From DASRAP01 sp035277145 (lineage in GTDB: Bacteria > Gemmatimonadota > Gemmatimonadetes > Gemmatimonadales > Gemmatimonadaceae), in the NCBI GenBank assembly GCA_035277145.1, contig DATELA010000056.1:1-24894 (forward strand): a stretch of DNA of 24,894 nucleotides. The letters are read 5' to 3'. A program made the position numbers and the translations under genes. The notes beneath the pieces are model-generated. The model was given only the letters and a program-made list of their open reading frames with translations, had not been told where the DNA came from and ran no database searches. Positions within the stretch are counted from its first letter, which is position 1; each line of letters starts with the position of its first letter. Positions 14,841 through 23,278 of the stretch are shown piece after piece.

Positions 14841-16340
14841 TCACCGGCGCTGAAATTCCGGACTCCCCAACGCGATGGCAATCATTTCGCGCAGCCGGTC
14901 GCGACCGTTTTCGCCTTCTGCTGCACGCAGCGTCTTGAGGGTTGCGGGATAGACCGTACCGCCAAGCAGGTACTGAACCACTCCGTCGGCCTGTTGTTCC
15001 GGCGCGAGTCCCGACAGCGGCATCCATCCGCGCCACAGCGAGACGGGCATGTAATTCAGCTTTCCATCCGATGCGTCCGACGCAAGCATGACACGCTTGA
15101 GCATCGCGCCTGAACTCATCCACGCGTCAGCGTAATCCGGCCAACCCTCAGGTGTGTCTTTGCCAAAGAGCGGCTGGCCGAGTTCACGCAACGCACGCAC
15201 GCTGGTAGGCGTGGTGTCGGCGGGGGCATTCAACGCGCGCTTTGCGCTGACGATGAACTCGAATGGCGTCTTCACTTTGGCGCGAAATGCCGCGCGCGCA
15301 AAGAACTCGTCACTGGTGACGATGGTTCGAACAACTTCGGCGATGTCACCGTCGGTGCACGTGAACACCATCGCAGCACGTTCGACCAGCGCGGCCGGCG
15401 GTGTGTCGCTCACGAAGCGGCGCGCAAGCTTGAGCGCAATGAACTTCGCGGTCGACGGATGCGACGCGACGATGTCGAGTACGCGTTCGCCGTCGTCGAT
15501 ACCGCCGCCGGCCGGCAACACATGCCCCAGCACCGTCTTCTCTGACGTGTCGTGCCAATGCCGGCGAAACACGAACTTCGTTTCGATATTCTCGACGCGC
15601 ACTGGAAGCGTGAGCCGCGGATCAAACGTCCATCCCGTCAGCGCACGCGCAACGTTGATGACGTCGTCCTGCGTGTATCCGCCATCAACACCGAGTGTGT
15701 GCAACTCGAGCAACTCGCGCGCGTAATTCTCGTTGATTCCGAATCGCGTGCTTTCGTAGTTGTCGAGGTAGTACAGCATCGCGGGACTCTTCGCGACGGC
15801 GCCCAACAAATCGCGGAATTTGCCGAGTGCGCGCGGCCGAATCACGGAACGATTCCACACAAAGAGCGCGCCGGCCGACGGCATCTTCCCCGCATACACG
15901 GAGAAGTGATTCTCCCAGAAATCGGTGATCACTTCGAGCAATTGCCGCTCGCTCAACTGCGCGCGGATGATCTTGCCGGCACCGAACTGTTCGCTCTGCG
16001 GGACGCGCGTCATGCGCATCATGCCCGACGCGTCTTTGAAACTCGAGTAGTACACCGTCGCGAGCTTGCGCTCGTCCGTTCCGTCGCCCCACCACGGAGT
16101 GAGCCCACGCAGCGCGTGCTCGGCGTCGCGATCGCTGATGGATTCCGGACGTAACTGTTGCTCGATCCATTTGTCGACGCCGATTGCCGACACGCGCGCG
16201 AGATCGCCGGGGCGCGCGCCGAACGTCAGACGCGCGACCGCGTGAGACACTTGCTCCGCGGGCGTGAGTTCGCGCTGACTCAGCGCAACGGTGGGCAACG
16301 CGACAAACGCCGCGGCGACAACTCGGAATCGACTATGCAT
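14841..16340 (-). CDS. DUF1800 family exported protein, copy 2
   Basis: This 499-residue protein has a signal peptide (residues 1-21, ending ALSQ) and a DUF1800 body. AEQVSHAVARLTFGARPGD lies near residue 28, ELLELHTLGVDGGYTQDDV near 207-225, and ARALTGWTF follows. The C-terminus LGSPEFQRR is identical to copy 1. The ATG at 16340 is the first codon of the apparent minus-strand run and is preceded by GTGAAG. The 47-bp gap to the divergent reductase gene must hold promoters for both directions if each has its own. The 97 bp between the two copies contain a short direct repeat (CCAGACCCTA at 14770 and 14784) and no gene. Its function is unknown, and no DUF1501 partner is in the window. Confidence 0.88.
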   Translation of the reverse strand: MHSRFRVVAAAFVALPTVALSQRELTPAEQVSHAVARLTFGARPGDLARVSAIGVDKWIEQQLRPESISDRDAEHALRGLTPWWGDGTDERKLATVYYSSFKDASGMMRMTRVPQSEQFGAGKIIRAQLSERQLLEVITDFWENHFSVYAGKMPSAGALFVWNRSVIRPRALGKFRDLLGAVAKSPAMLYYLDNYESTRFGINENYARELLELHTLGVDGGYTQDDVINVARALTGWTFDPRLTLPVRVENIETKFVFRRHWHDTSEKTVLGHVLPAGGGIDDGERVLDIVASHPSTAKFIALKLARRFVSDTPPAALVERAAMVFTCTDGDIAEVVRTIVTSDEFFARAAFRAKVKTPFEFIVSAKRALNAPADTTPTSVRALRELGQPLFGKDTPEGWPDYADAWMSSGAMLKRVMLASDASDGKLNYMPVSLWRGWMPLSGLAPEQQADGVVQYLLGGTVYPATLKTLRAAEGENGRDRLREMIAIALGSPEFQRR

Positions 16341-16387
16341 GCTTCACGTTCGCGTAGTGGTGTGCCAGTGCGCAACTTTCCAGCGCC

Positions 16388-17329
16388 ATGTCCGCCCCGC
16401 GATATCTGTCCGCCAACGAGGTTCGCGCCGCGCTACCGATGCCCCGCGCGATCGACGCGATGCGCGAAGCCTTTGCGGCGCTTGCATCTGGACGCGCCGT
16501 CCTGCCCGTGCGCACCGCGGTGCCCGCGAATGGCGGAGCAACGATGCTCGTCATGCCGGCGAAGACGGAGAATCCCGCTGCGATTGGCGCGAAACTCGTC
16601 ACGGTTTTTCCGGCCAATGCCGGAACAAAGACCCCGGTCGTCCAGGCGATTGTCGTGCTCATCGACCCCAATACGGGGACGCCGGCCGCAATACTCGATG
16701 GCACTTCCCTGACCGCGATTCGTACCGGCGCAGCGAGTGGACTTGCGACCGAACTCCTCGCGCGACGCGACGCGACGCGCGTCGCGCTCCTCGGCGCCGG
16801 AGTACAGGCGCGCACACAACTTGAAGCCGTTGCGTGCGTGCGTGCCGTGAAGTCCGTTGCCGTGTGGTCGCGCACACGGGCGCGCGCGGAGCTGCTGGCG
16901 AAAGAGGTGGGGAACGGATCATTCGATGTACGCGTCGCCGACTCTCCGAACGATGCCGCGCGCGATGCCGAGATCATTTGTTGTGCGACCCCGGCGACTG
17001 AACCATTGCTCGGCGCCAGCGATATCGCCGCAGGTACACACATCAACGCCATTGGATCGTTTACCCCTGCCATGCGCGAAATCGATCCTGAGTTGCTCGG
17101 GTGCGCGCGCGTCGTCGTGGACCAACGGGAAGCGGCGCTGGAAGAATCGGGCGAGCTCATCGATGCGATTGCGCTGAAGCTCGTCCGCCGCGAAACACTG
17201 ATCGAACTGGGATCCATCGTGACCGGCGCGAGCGCCGGGCGCCGCTCGCCCGATGAAATCACCGTCTTCAAGTCCGTCGGACTCGCAGTGCAGGACGTAG
17301 TCGCGGGATCGTGGGCACTGAGGCGGTAG
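16388..17329 (+). CDS. Ornithine cyclodeaminase/mu-crystallin family protein, likely ketimine reductase
   Basis: This is a 313-residue cytoplasmic NAD(P)-dependent enzyme. Family marks are GAKLVTVFP (Lys69), ILDGTSLTAIRTGAASGLA (residues 102-120, Arg112), the nucleotide-binding GAGVQARTQ (136-144) and DEITVFKSVG (289-298). In ornithine cyclodeaminase an Asp follows NAVGG and is catalytic. Here the sequence is NAIGSFTPAMREID, with Phe225 at that place, as in mu-crystallin-like proteins. Ketimine reductase activity on cyclic imino acids such as pyrroline-2-carboxylate is therefore more likely than ornithine deamination. It is transcribed divergently from the DUF1800 genes and has no evident operon partner. 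The ATG has no clear Shine-Dalgarno. Confidence 0.87.
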   Translation: MSAPRYLSANEVRAALPMPRAIDAMREAFAALASGRAVLPVRTAVPANGGATMLVMPAKTENPAAIGAKLVTVFPANAGTKTPVVQAIVVLIDPNTGTPAAILDGTSLTAIRTGAASGLATELLARRDATRVALLGAGVQARTQLEAVACVRAVKSVAVWSRTRARAELLAKEVGNGSFDVRVADSPNDAARDAEIICCATPATEPLLGASDIAAGTHINAIGSFTPAMREIDPELLGCARVVVDQREAALEESGELIDAIALKLVRRETLIELGSIVTGASAGRRSPDEITVFKSVGLAVQDVVAGSWALRR

Positions 17330-17455
17330 CGCGACACGCGCACGTTTTTAGGGCAGTGTCCACTCGCGTTTGCTGAGGAACGGTGCGCAACGGTAGTGGT
17401 AACACCCCAATAGCGGACCAATAAAGCCCCATAAACGCCGCGCAGGCTGGCGCGC

Positions 17456-18397
17456 TTGTTGCTCACAAGCGTCGCCGTGGCCAAAGCCGACCCGCTTCGC
17501 TCCCGCGGTCTGATCCTGGTTGCACACAACTCGATTCAGAACGCTGCGCGCGAAATCGAAAGCCAGGGATTCCTGGTTGCGACGTCTACGACATCTGCGG
17601 CAACCGTCGCGATGGCGCGTCAGGTGCTGCCGGACGTAATCGTCGTCGGCACGTCGCTCGACGATGCGAATGGCGTGGACGTGTGCAGGTTGCTGCGCGC
17701 GGACTTTTTTGTGCCGCGCAGCGTTCCGATCCTTCTGCTCGTCGACGACGAACCAACCCCCGAACAGCGCGTTGCCGCGATCGGCGCCGGTGCATGGGAC
17801 TTCGTTCCCACTGGCGACGCGCGAGGCACGATCGGCATCAAGCTCGACACCTGCGTTCTCGCGAAGCGCAACATCGACGACGCGCTCGCGGAACGGGATG
17901 TGCCCACGGAAGCGCGCGTCGTATCGAGCACCGGGCTCGCGCGTGAAACACGCCGGCTCGGTGCGCTCATGTCGCGCGTACACGGTGCGATCGCGTGCGT
18001 TGTCTTCGAATGGGTCGACGCAATTCCGGATCCCGCCGCTGGCTCGATCATCGCGAAAGCTGCGCGGACATCCGACATCGTCGGAGCGCTGCTGCCAAGA
18101 CGGTTTGGCGTAGTCGCCCCCGGCACCGACGCCGTCGGTGCGGTACGTCTCGCGACGCGCGTCAGCGACAAAGTGCGCGTGTACCTCGAAGAGCTCGCGA
18201 CAACTCGCGGTGCGTCCGCGCCTTCCGTCCGCATCGCAGCGGGTTACGACGCGGTCGCAAACGTTCGCTACTCACCGATTGATCCAGTTGGTCTCATCGC
18301 GCGCGCAACGTCAGCAATTCGCAACGGAACACCCGAACGCGAAGCGCTGTGGTTGCGCGCACACGCATCACCACAAGGGCTCGCCCTGGAGCGATAG
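17456..18397 (+). CDS. Degenerate receiver plus degenerate GGDEF domain protein
   Basis: This 313-residue protein has the outline of a response regulator with a diguanylate cyclase output, but the key residues are gone. In the receiver (residues about 18-135), the usual acidic pair is Ala-His (VAHN), the phosphoacceptor position is Gly65 (VIVVGTS), and the Lys after GAWDF is missing (VPTGD). In the C-terminal part (about 165-290), ARTSDIVGALLPRRFGVVAPGT follows the GGDEF-region pattern, but LLPRRFG replaces the signature motif. Neither phosphorylation nor c-di-GMP synthesis is expected. A binding or scaffold role is an inference. The start is uncertain: TTG at 17456 has AGG nine bases upstream, and GTG at 17477 is an alternative. 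The next gene begins two bases after the stop. The 126-bp gap before it holds reiterated CCMATAA words but no clear promoter. Confidence 0.72.
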   Translation: MLLTSVAVAKADPLRSRGLILVAHNSIQNAAREIESQGFLVATSTTSAATVAMARQVLPDVIVVGTSLDDANGVDVCRLLRADFFVPRSVPILLLVDDEPTPEQRVAAIGAGAWDFVPTGDARGTIGIKLDTCVLAKRNIDDALAERDVPTEARVVSSTGLARETRRLGALMSRVHGAIACVVFEWVDAIPDPAAGSIIAKAARTSDIVGALLPRRFGVVAPGTDAVGAVRLATRVSDKVRVYLEELATTRGASAPSVRIAAGYDAVANVRYSPIDPVGLIARATSAIRNGTPEREALWLRAHASPQGLALER

Positions 18398-18399
18398 TC

Positions 18400-18912
18400 A
18401 TGACCCGGCTACGACGACATCTATTCACCATCATCGCAGGCGTTTCACTGGTCGCGATGAGCTGCGCAGACCCAACCGAGCCCACGGTCTCGAGCGCGCC
18501 GCTCCCACCCGCGAACAACTGGCTCATCGGTTTGCTGACCTGCACACCGTTGGCGCCGGATTCCGTTACGCAGAACATCGGGCCGAGTGGCGGAACGATT
18601 GTGGTCGGCCCACACACGTTTGTCGTTCCCGAAGACGCACTCGACTCGACTGTCGCGATCACGGCGACCATCGAGAGCGAGACGGTGAATCGGGTGCACT
18701 TCCAGCCGGAAGGACTGCAGTTCGAGGAGTCCGCGCGCCTGACCATGAGCTATGCGAACTGTGGATGGCTCGCGCGGCTCATCCCGAAACGCATCGCACA
18801 CGTGTCCGACGGCCTCAACATTCTCAGTTACCTGCCGTCGATCGATGATCTCTTCGCACAGAAGGTCACCGGCCGACTCGACCACTTTTCCGACTATGCC
18901 GTCGCTTGGTAA
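18400..18912 (+). CDS. Putative lipoprotein with ZU5-like domain
   Basis: This 170-residue protein begins at the ATG at 18400, which has GGAG eight bases upstream and lies two bases after the previous stop. The N-terminus (MTRLRRHLF, then a hydrophobic stretch and MSC) looks like a lipoprotein signal with acceptor Cys22, although Met at -2 is not ideal. Residues about 60-115 (SGGTIVVGPHTFVVPEDAL through the FQPEGLQFEESARLTMSY region) match the beta-rich ZU5-like pattern seen in surface proteins, including the Pro-Glu-Gly-Leu-x-Phe turn. It is probably a membrane-anchored binding module. Its place between two signalling genes suggests a link to envelope sensing, but this is inferred. Its last 17 bases overlap the HD-GYP gene. 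Confidence 0.75.
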   Translation: MTRLRRHLFTIIAGVSLVAMSCADPTEPTVSSAPLPPANNWLIGLLTCTPLAPDSVTQNIGPSGGTIVVGPHTFVVPEDALDSTVAITATIESETVNRVHFQPEGLQFEESARLTMSYANCGWLARLIPKRIAHVSDGLNILSYLPSIDDLFAQKVTGRLDHFSDYAVAW

Positions 18913-20494
18913 GGGACTCGACCGCGCGGTAGAGACGACAACCGGCGCAACGATTGGCGCCGGCGATCTCCTGCGCACCGCGCGGGAACATGCGAAATCG
19001 GCTCGCACGAGCGAAGCCATCGCGTGCTTTGAGGCAGCCGTGCTCGCCGCCGAACGATGTGGTCAGGCGGAGATGCTCTCGGACGGACTGCGACGTCTCG
19101 CGGTAGTCCGTCATGAACAGAGCCAGCACGACGCCGCGCGCAAACTCGCCGAACGCAGTTATGACGTCGCGCGAGCAGCAGGACTCGACACGCTGGCCGC
19201 CGATGCATTGAACACACTCGGCGTACAGGATCTGCTTGGCGGATCGCTCAGCGAAGCGAAAGCAACATTCACGCGCGCGCTGACCATCGGCGGAACACAG
19301 CGCGATCTCTGTGCGCGCGTTGAACAGAACCTCGGCATTCTCGCGAATGTGCAAGGCGACCTCGACGGCGCGCTCGTGCACTATCGCCGGTCGCTCGACG
19401 GGTTCCAGCACTGCAACAACGATCTGGGATGCGGGCTCGCATACCATAACCTCGGCATGGTGAGCACCGACCTGGGCCGCTATGAGGACGCAGAAGAACA
19501 ATTCCTCGAGAGCCGGCTCATCGCTGAACGTTTAGGTGACGCACAATTGCAGGCAAAATGTCTCGTGAGCCATGCCGAAGTTGATATCGTGCGTCAGCGT
19601 TATGATCTCGCTCGACAAAAAGCAGAGAAAGCACTGACGCTGTTTGACCGGCTGGGATTCAAGCGCGGCAAGGCCGACGCGTATCGCGTGATTGGCATGG
19701 TCTATCGCGAGACGGGTCGCGCTGCGCTCGCGGAATCGCGCCTGACGTCGGCACTCGACCTCGCGGTGGAATCGCACGCGGTGCTGATCGAAGCGGAGTC
19801 CGCGCGCGAACTCGCGCTCGTGTACCAGGCGCTCGGTCGCAATGAAGCGTCGCTGAACTTGCTCAACCGCGCGCACCGATTGTTCCAGCGGCTCGACGCA
19901 CGGACTGATGTCGTGAGCGTCGGCAGCAAACGCGCCGCTCTCGAAGGCGCGTACTTGTCCGTCGTGCGCGAGTGGGGCGAGTCCATCGAAGCAAACGACG
20001 GTGTCACGTTCGGACATTGCGCCCGCGTCGCACAGCGCGCGGTGGCCATGGCGCGTGTCCTCGGACTCGATGCACACGCGGAAACCACGCTGTTGCTCGG
20101 CGCGTATTTGCACGACCTCGGCATGATGAAGGTCCCGCACGAAATCCTTCACAAAGGCGAACCGCTCACACCCGAGGAAGAACGCATCGTCGCAATGCAT
20201 CCGGTGTGGGGGGTGGAGTTGCTCGCCGACGTCGAGTTTCCGTGGCCCATTAAGCCGATCATCCGGTGGCACCACGAGTGTGGCGACGGAACCGGCTATC
20301 CCGACGGACTCACGCTCGATCGAATTCCGCTGGCCGCACAGGTCGTTGGCATTCTCGATACGTTCGACGGTCTCACAACGACACGGTTTGGCCGCGAGGC
20401 GCTGCCGTCGCAACACGCGATTTGGCGAATACTCGAGCGGCGCGCGCACTGGGCGCCGCACGTTGTCGAAGCGTTCCTGAAAGTCGCGACCTAG
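18896..20494 (+). CDS. TPR-repeat HD-GYP domain protein (putative c-di-GMP phosphodiesterase)
   Basis: This is a 532-residue cytoplasmic protein. Residues about 15-330 are tetratricopeptide repeats (for example ALNTLGVQDLLGGSLSEAK, AYHNLGMVSTDLGRYEDAE), likely a protein-binding arm. Residues about 355-530 form an HD-GYP domain with HD (His406, Asp407), His435, HHE (459-461) and GDGTGYP (463-469). HD-GYP enzymes hydrolyse c-di-GMP. The usual Lys after HDxG is Met410 here, so activity needs testing. I chose the ATG at 18896, inside the end of the lipoprotein gene, because everything upstream in this frame is a shadow of that gene and lacks domain similarity. A GC hairpin follows the stop. It is the last gene of a three-gene signalling unit. 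Confidence 0.88.
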   Translation: MPSLGKGLDRAVETTTGATIGAGDLLRTAREHAKSARTSEAIACFEAAVLAAERCGQAEMLSDGLRRLAVVRHEQSQHDAARKLAERSYDVARAAGLDTLAADALNTLGVQDLLGGSLSEAKATFTRALTIGGTQRDLCARVEQNLGILANVQGDLDGALVHYRRSLDGFQHCNNDLGCGLAYHNLGMVSTDLGRYEDAEEQFLESRLIAERLGDAQLQAKCLVSHAEVDIVRQRYDLARQKAEKALTLFDRLGFKRGKADAYRVIGMVYRETGRAALAESRLTSALDLAVESHAVLIEAESARELALVYQALGRNEASLNLLNRAHRLFQRLDARTDVVSVGSKRAALEGAYLSVVREWGESIEANDGVTFGHCARVAQRAVAMARVLGLDAHAETTLLLGAYLHDLGMMKVPHEILHKGEPLTPEEERIVAMHPVWGVELLADVEFPWPIKPIIRWHHECGDGTGYPDGLTLDRIPLAAQVVGILDTFDGLTTTRFGREALPSQHAIWRILERRAHWAPHVVEAFLKVAT

Positions 20495-20503
20495 CTCCAA
20501 TAC

Positions 20504-20527
20504 GCCGTTCGCCGTTCGGCGAGCGGC
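20504..20527 (+). terminator. GC-rich hairpin after the HD-GYP gene
   Basis: A 10-bp stem with one G-U pair and a GTTC loop (gccgttcgcc / ggcgagcggc) lies ten bases past the HD-GYP stop. No U-tract follows, so it may be a weak or Rho-assisted terminator, or an RNA-stabilising structure. Confidence 0.35.
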
Positions 20528-20544
20528 GCAACCTTTCGTAGTAC

Positions 20545-20561
20545 GCGCCCGTAGGGGGCGC
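20545..20561 (+). promoter_or_regulatory. Hairpin covering the ribosome binding site of the acyltransferase gene
   Basis: GCGCCC (20545-20550) and GGGCGC (20556-20561) form a perfect 6-bp stem over a five-base loop. The structure contains the GGGGG run that would serve as Shine-Dalgarno and ends one base before the ATG at 20563. It could limit translation, but it may also be a chance product of high GC. Confidence 0.3.
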
Positions 20562-20562
20562 C

Positions 20563-22578
20563 ATGTCCACCCCGCCCCCTCTCCCCACACGGCGGCTCGA
20601 CGTCGACGGCCTGCGCGGACTCGCGGTGCTGCTCGTGGTCGGATTCCACGCGGGCGTCGTCTGGTTGCAAGGCGCGTTCGTCGCGGTGGACGTGTTCTTC
20701 GTGTTGTCGGGGTTCTTTCTCACCACGACACTCGCGCGCCACCTCGTCACTGATGATGGCATAGATCTCGGCGCAGTGTACGCGCGACGCGCGTGGCGAT
20801 TGCTGCCGGCGATGATCGTTGTGGTACTCGCGACGCTCGCGAGCGCGTTGTTGTTGTACGCGCCCATCGATCGCGCCGCGGTTGCAGAACACATGCGACC
20901 AGTCTCGTTCTTCGCGTCGAACATCGCGTTTGCAGCGGGCGGCGTGAACTACTTCAGTGCAGCTGAGAATCCGTTGCTGCACACGTGGACACTCGGCGTC
21001 GAATGGCAGCTCGTGCTGATTTTCCCCGCACTCGTCGTGATGCTTGTCGCACTCGGTCATCGCCGCGCGGGAGCGGATACCGGCCAGACACGCCGATTGA
21101 TGGTGATGCGCACCGTCTTCGGCGGCATCTTCGTTGCGGGTGTGATCTCGTTCGTGATTTCGGTGTGGATCAGCGCGAGTTCACCGATGTGGGCCTATTT
21201 CGGTCCGCATACGCGACTGTGGGCGTTCTGCGCCGGCGCCTTGATGGCATTCATCGCAGGCGGTGGTCAGAGCATTTTCGGCGGATCGGTTCGACGCACG
21301 AGTATCGCGCAATTGATTGGGTTCGCCGCGATCTTCATCCCCGCGTTCCTCTACGATCGCAGCATGCCGTATCCCGGCGCGATCGCGCTCGCGCCGGTGG
21401 GTGGAACGATGTTGTTGCTCGCAGGCGGCGACGTCGCAAGCGAAACGCCATTCGGTCGCTTGCTTGCGTCGCGACCGCTCGCATGGATCGGGAGCGTGTC
21501 GTATCCGTGGTACCTGTGGCATTGGCCGCTGATGGTGCTCGGCGCGGCGCTTGTGCCAGGCATTGGCGTGCTCGGCCGCGTTGCGTGGGGCGTTGTTGGC
21601 TTGCTGTTCGCGGTCGTCACGCGGCGGTACATCGAAGGCCCCGTCCATGAACGAATTGTCCCGCGCGTGATGGCGGGGCGTCCATTGTTGACAGCAGCCG
21701 CAGCGAGCCTCTCGCTCGTTGTCACTGCGCAGTTCGCCGCGATGTGGAGCAACAATCGCGTCGCGCATTCCGTGCATCGCGCATTTGCAGAGGCGCGCGA
21801 AGATCGCATGGACCACAGTTGCTGGGTTGGCGAGGGCAATGTATCGCCGGCGAACAAATGCGCGTTCGGCGACAAGCAATCGTCGACCGCAATCGCACTG
21901 CTCGGCGATTCGCACGCGGAGCACTGGCTCGGCGGATTGGAACGTGCGGGCAAGGAACACGGATGGCGCATCGAAGCGAACGTGATGGGCGGCTGTCCCG
22001 TGTCCGATTTCAGCGCGCTCATCAGCGGCGCGACAGCGCGGCGATATCGCGGTTGCAACCAGTTTCGTGAAGCGACACTCGCGCGGCTTGTCGCGCAGAA
22101 ACCGCGCGCGGTGATCCTGTCGAGCTTCGACTATTACATGCAGACCGACGAGGCCGCAGGCGTTGGTTTTCAGGTTGCCGATAACGTCTGGATCGAAGGA
22201 CTGCGGCGCACATATGCGCGGCTCGCGCGCGCGGGAATCCAGGTGATAGTCATTCGCGGAACGCCGCGCGTTCCGTTCGATGTGCCGAGTTGTTTGTCAC
22301 GCCGCGCGGCGGGCCTGCCGTTCGCAACGAACTGTTCCTTCGACGTTGACCGTGCGTTCATTGCGCGCGGGCGCCGCGCGCAGGATGCGGCCGCGCGCGG
22401 CCTCGACGTGGACTTCATCGATATGAACGATCTCGTGTGCGCATCAGCGCAATGCGAGACGATGCGCGGCCGTCAAATCGTGTTCACTGACAACAACCAT
22501 CTGACCGCCAGCTTCACGCGATCATTGGGCGCCGAGCTGGGCGAACGACTCGAAGCCGCTCTCGCCCGGCGCCAGTAG
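20563..22578 (+). CDS. OafA/YrhL-type membrane acyltransferase with C-terminal SGNH domain
   Basis: This is a 671-residue inner-membrane protein. Residues about 10-385 match acyltransferase family 3: LDVDGLRGLAVLLVVGFHAG (His29), VDVFFVLSGFFLT and about ten hydrophobic helices, including WYLWHWPLMVL. Residues about 440-665 form a periplasmic SGNH-type domain with LLGDSHAEH (Asp449, Ser450, His452) and the terminal DNNH pair (Asp643, His646). Such fusions move acetyl or other acyl groups from the cytoplasm onto cell-surface glycans, such as O-antigen or peptidoglycan sugars. The glycan acceptor cannot be deduced, as no polysaccharide genes are nearby. It has its own ribosome-site hairpin and is convergent with the reductase gene, the stops being five bases apart. 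Confidence 0.92.
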   Translation: MSTPPPLPTRRLDVDGLRGLAVLLVVGFHAGVVWLQGAFVAVDVFFVLSGFFLTTTLARHLVTDDGIDLGAVYARRAWRLLPAMIVVVLATLASALLLYAPIDRAAVAEHMRPVSFFASNIAFAAGGVNYFSAAENPLLHTWTLGVEWQLVLIFPALVVMLVALGHRRAGADTGQTRRLMVMRTVFGGIFVAGVISFVISVWISASSPMWAYFGPHTRLWAFCAGALMAFIAGGGQSIFGGSVRRTSIAQLIGFAAIFIPAFLYDRSMPYPGAIALAPVGGTMLLLAGGDVASETPFGRLLASRPLAWIGSVSYPWYLWHWPLMVLGAALVPGIGVLGRVAWGVVGLLFAVVTRRYIEGPVHERIVPRVMAGRPLLTAAAASLSLVVTAQFAAMWSNNRVAHSVHRAFAEAREDRMDHSCWVGEGNVSPANKCAFGDKQSSTAIALLGDSHAEHWLGGLERAGKEHGWRIEANVMGGCPVSDFSALISGATARRYRGCNQFREATLARLVAQKPRAVILSSFDYYMQTDEAAGVGFQVADNVWIEGLRRTYARLARAGIQVIVIRGTPRVPFDVPSCLSRRAAGLPFATNCSFDVDRAFIARGRRAQDAAARGLDVDFIDMNDLVCASAQCETMRGRQIVFTDNNHLTASFTRSLGAELGERLEAALARRQ

Positions 22579-22583
22579 TTCGA

Positions 22584-23165
22584 CTACGCGCGCACGACGC
22601 GATAGTGAACCATCACGATCCCACATGAGAACGGTTTTGTCTCAACGACTTCGAGCTGGCGCGTCGCCTTGAGCCGATCGAAGATCGGCATGCCCTTCCC
22701 CGCGACTACGGGATTGATGAACACGTAGTAGTCGTCGACCAGGTCGCTCTCAATGAGCGAACCAACGAACTGCGATCCGCCGTACGCAAACAGGTCTCCA
22801 TCGCCCTTCCTCTTGAGCGTGTTGATCTCCTGCGCGAGATCGCCTTTCGCAATCACGGTGCGTTCCCATGGCGACTTCACCAGCGTCTTCGAGAACACAA
22901 CCTTCTCGCAATCCGTGAACTTGCGGCCGGCTCCGTACTCCTCGTGTTTCGGGTCCTTCGCAACGCCTTCCCAATGCGGAATGAATCCCTCGGCGACTTT
23001 GCGGCCGAGCACGACGGTTTGAATTGGACGCACAAGATCGCCGACATACTTCTTGATGTCGTCACCCCAGTTCCACGTGAAGAAATCCATTTCGCCCTTT
23101 GGGCCGGCGATGTATCCGTCGACCGTCATCTGGACCTGCAGCTTGAGGTTTCGCATCGGAGTCAT
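22584..23165 (-). CDS. RibD C-terminal/dihydrofolate reductase-like family protein
   Basis: This is a roughly 193-residue cytoplasmic reductase-fold protein. The N-terminal strand NLKLQVQMTVDGYIAGPKGEM is the usual opening of this family. TVVLGRKVAEGF, the central FSKTL strand, FAYGGSQFVGSLIESDLVDDYYVFINPVVAGKGMPIF and LEVVETKPFSCGIVMVHYRV follow in the expected order. Such proteins reduce pyrimidine-like or other small molecules with NADPH, but most have no known substrate and need not act on dihydrofolate. The start is ATG 23165 or, three codons later, ATG 23156. An upstream TTG in frame is unlikely. It is convergent with the acyltransferase and divergent from the toxin-antitoxin genes. Confidence 0.88.
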   Translation of the reverse strand: MTPMRNLKLQVQMTVDGYIAGPKGEMDFFTWNWGDDIKKYVGDLVRPIQTVVLGRKVAEGFIPHWEGVAKDPKHEEYGAGRKFTDCEKVVFSKTLVKSPWERTVIAKGDLAQEINTLKRKGDGDLFAYGGSQFVGSLIESDLVDDYYVFINPVVAGKGMPIFDRLKATRQLEVVETKPFSCGIVMVHYRVVRA

Positions 23166-23278
23166 GAGTTCAGCGTGAGTGAGTGATATCGACACCTCTT
23201 CGACGGTCGGGAGCTGCAAAACTCATCGGTCACCGCATTTTCGCCGCTCCCGACGGGGGTCGGTGAGGGGCTTGCGAT

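Noticed and set aside
16333..17529. Minus-strand open frame of 398 codons opposite the ketimine-reductase-like gene
   Set aside because: Composition is Ser/Ala/Thr-rich with no domain pattern. It spans two gene boundaries and an intergenic region, so it is an antisense shadow.
18752..18895. N-terminal extension of the HD-GYP protein
   Set aside because: This part overlaps the lipoprotein gene out of frame, is Ser/Arg-rich with no homology signal, and the ATG at 18896 gives a coupled start directly before the TPR region.
19532..20590. Minus-strand open frame of 352 codons opposite the HD-GYP gene
   Set aside because: No motif is visible, and it covers an intact plus-strand HD-GYP domain and the hairpin gap.
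23166..23219. Upstream TTG start for the RibD/DHFR-like protein
   Set aside because: Family members begin just before the NLKLQVQM strand, and two ATG codons lie at that place.
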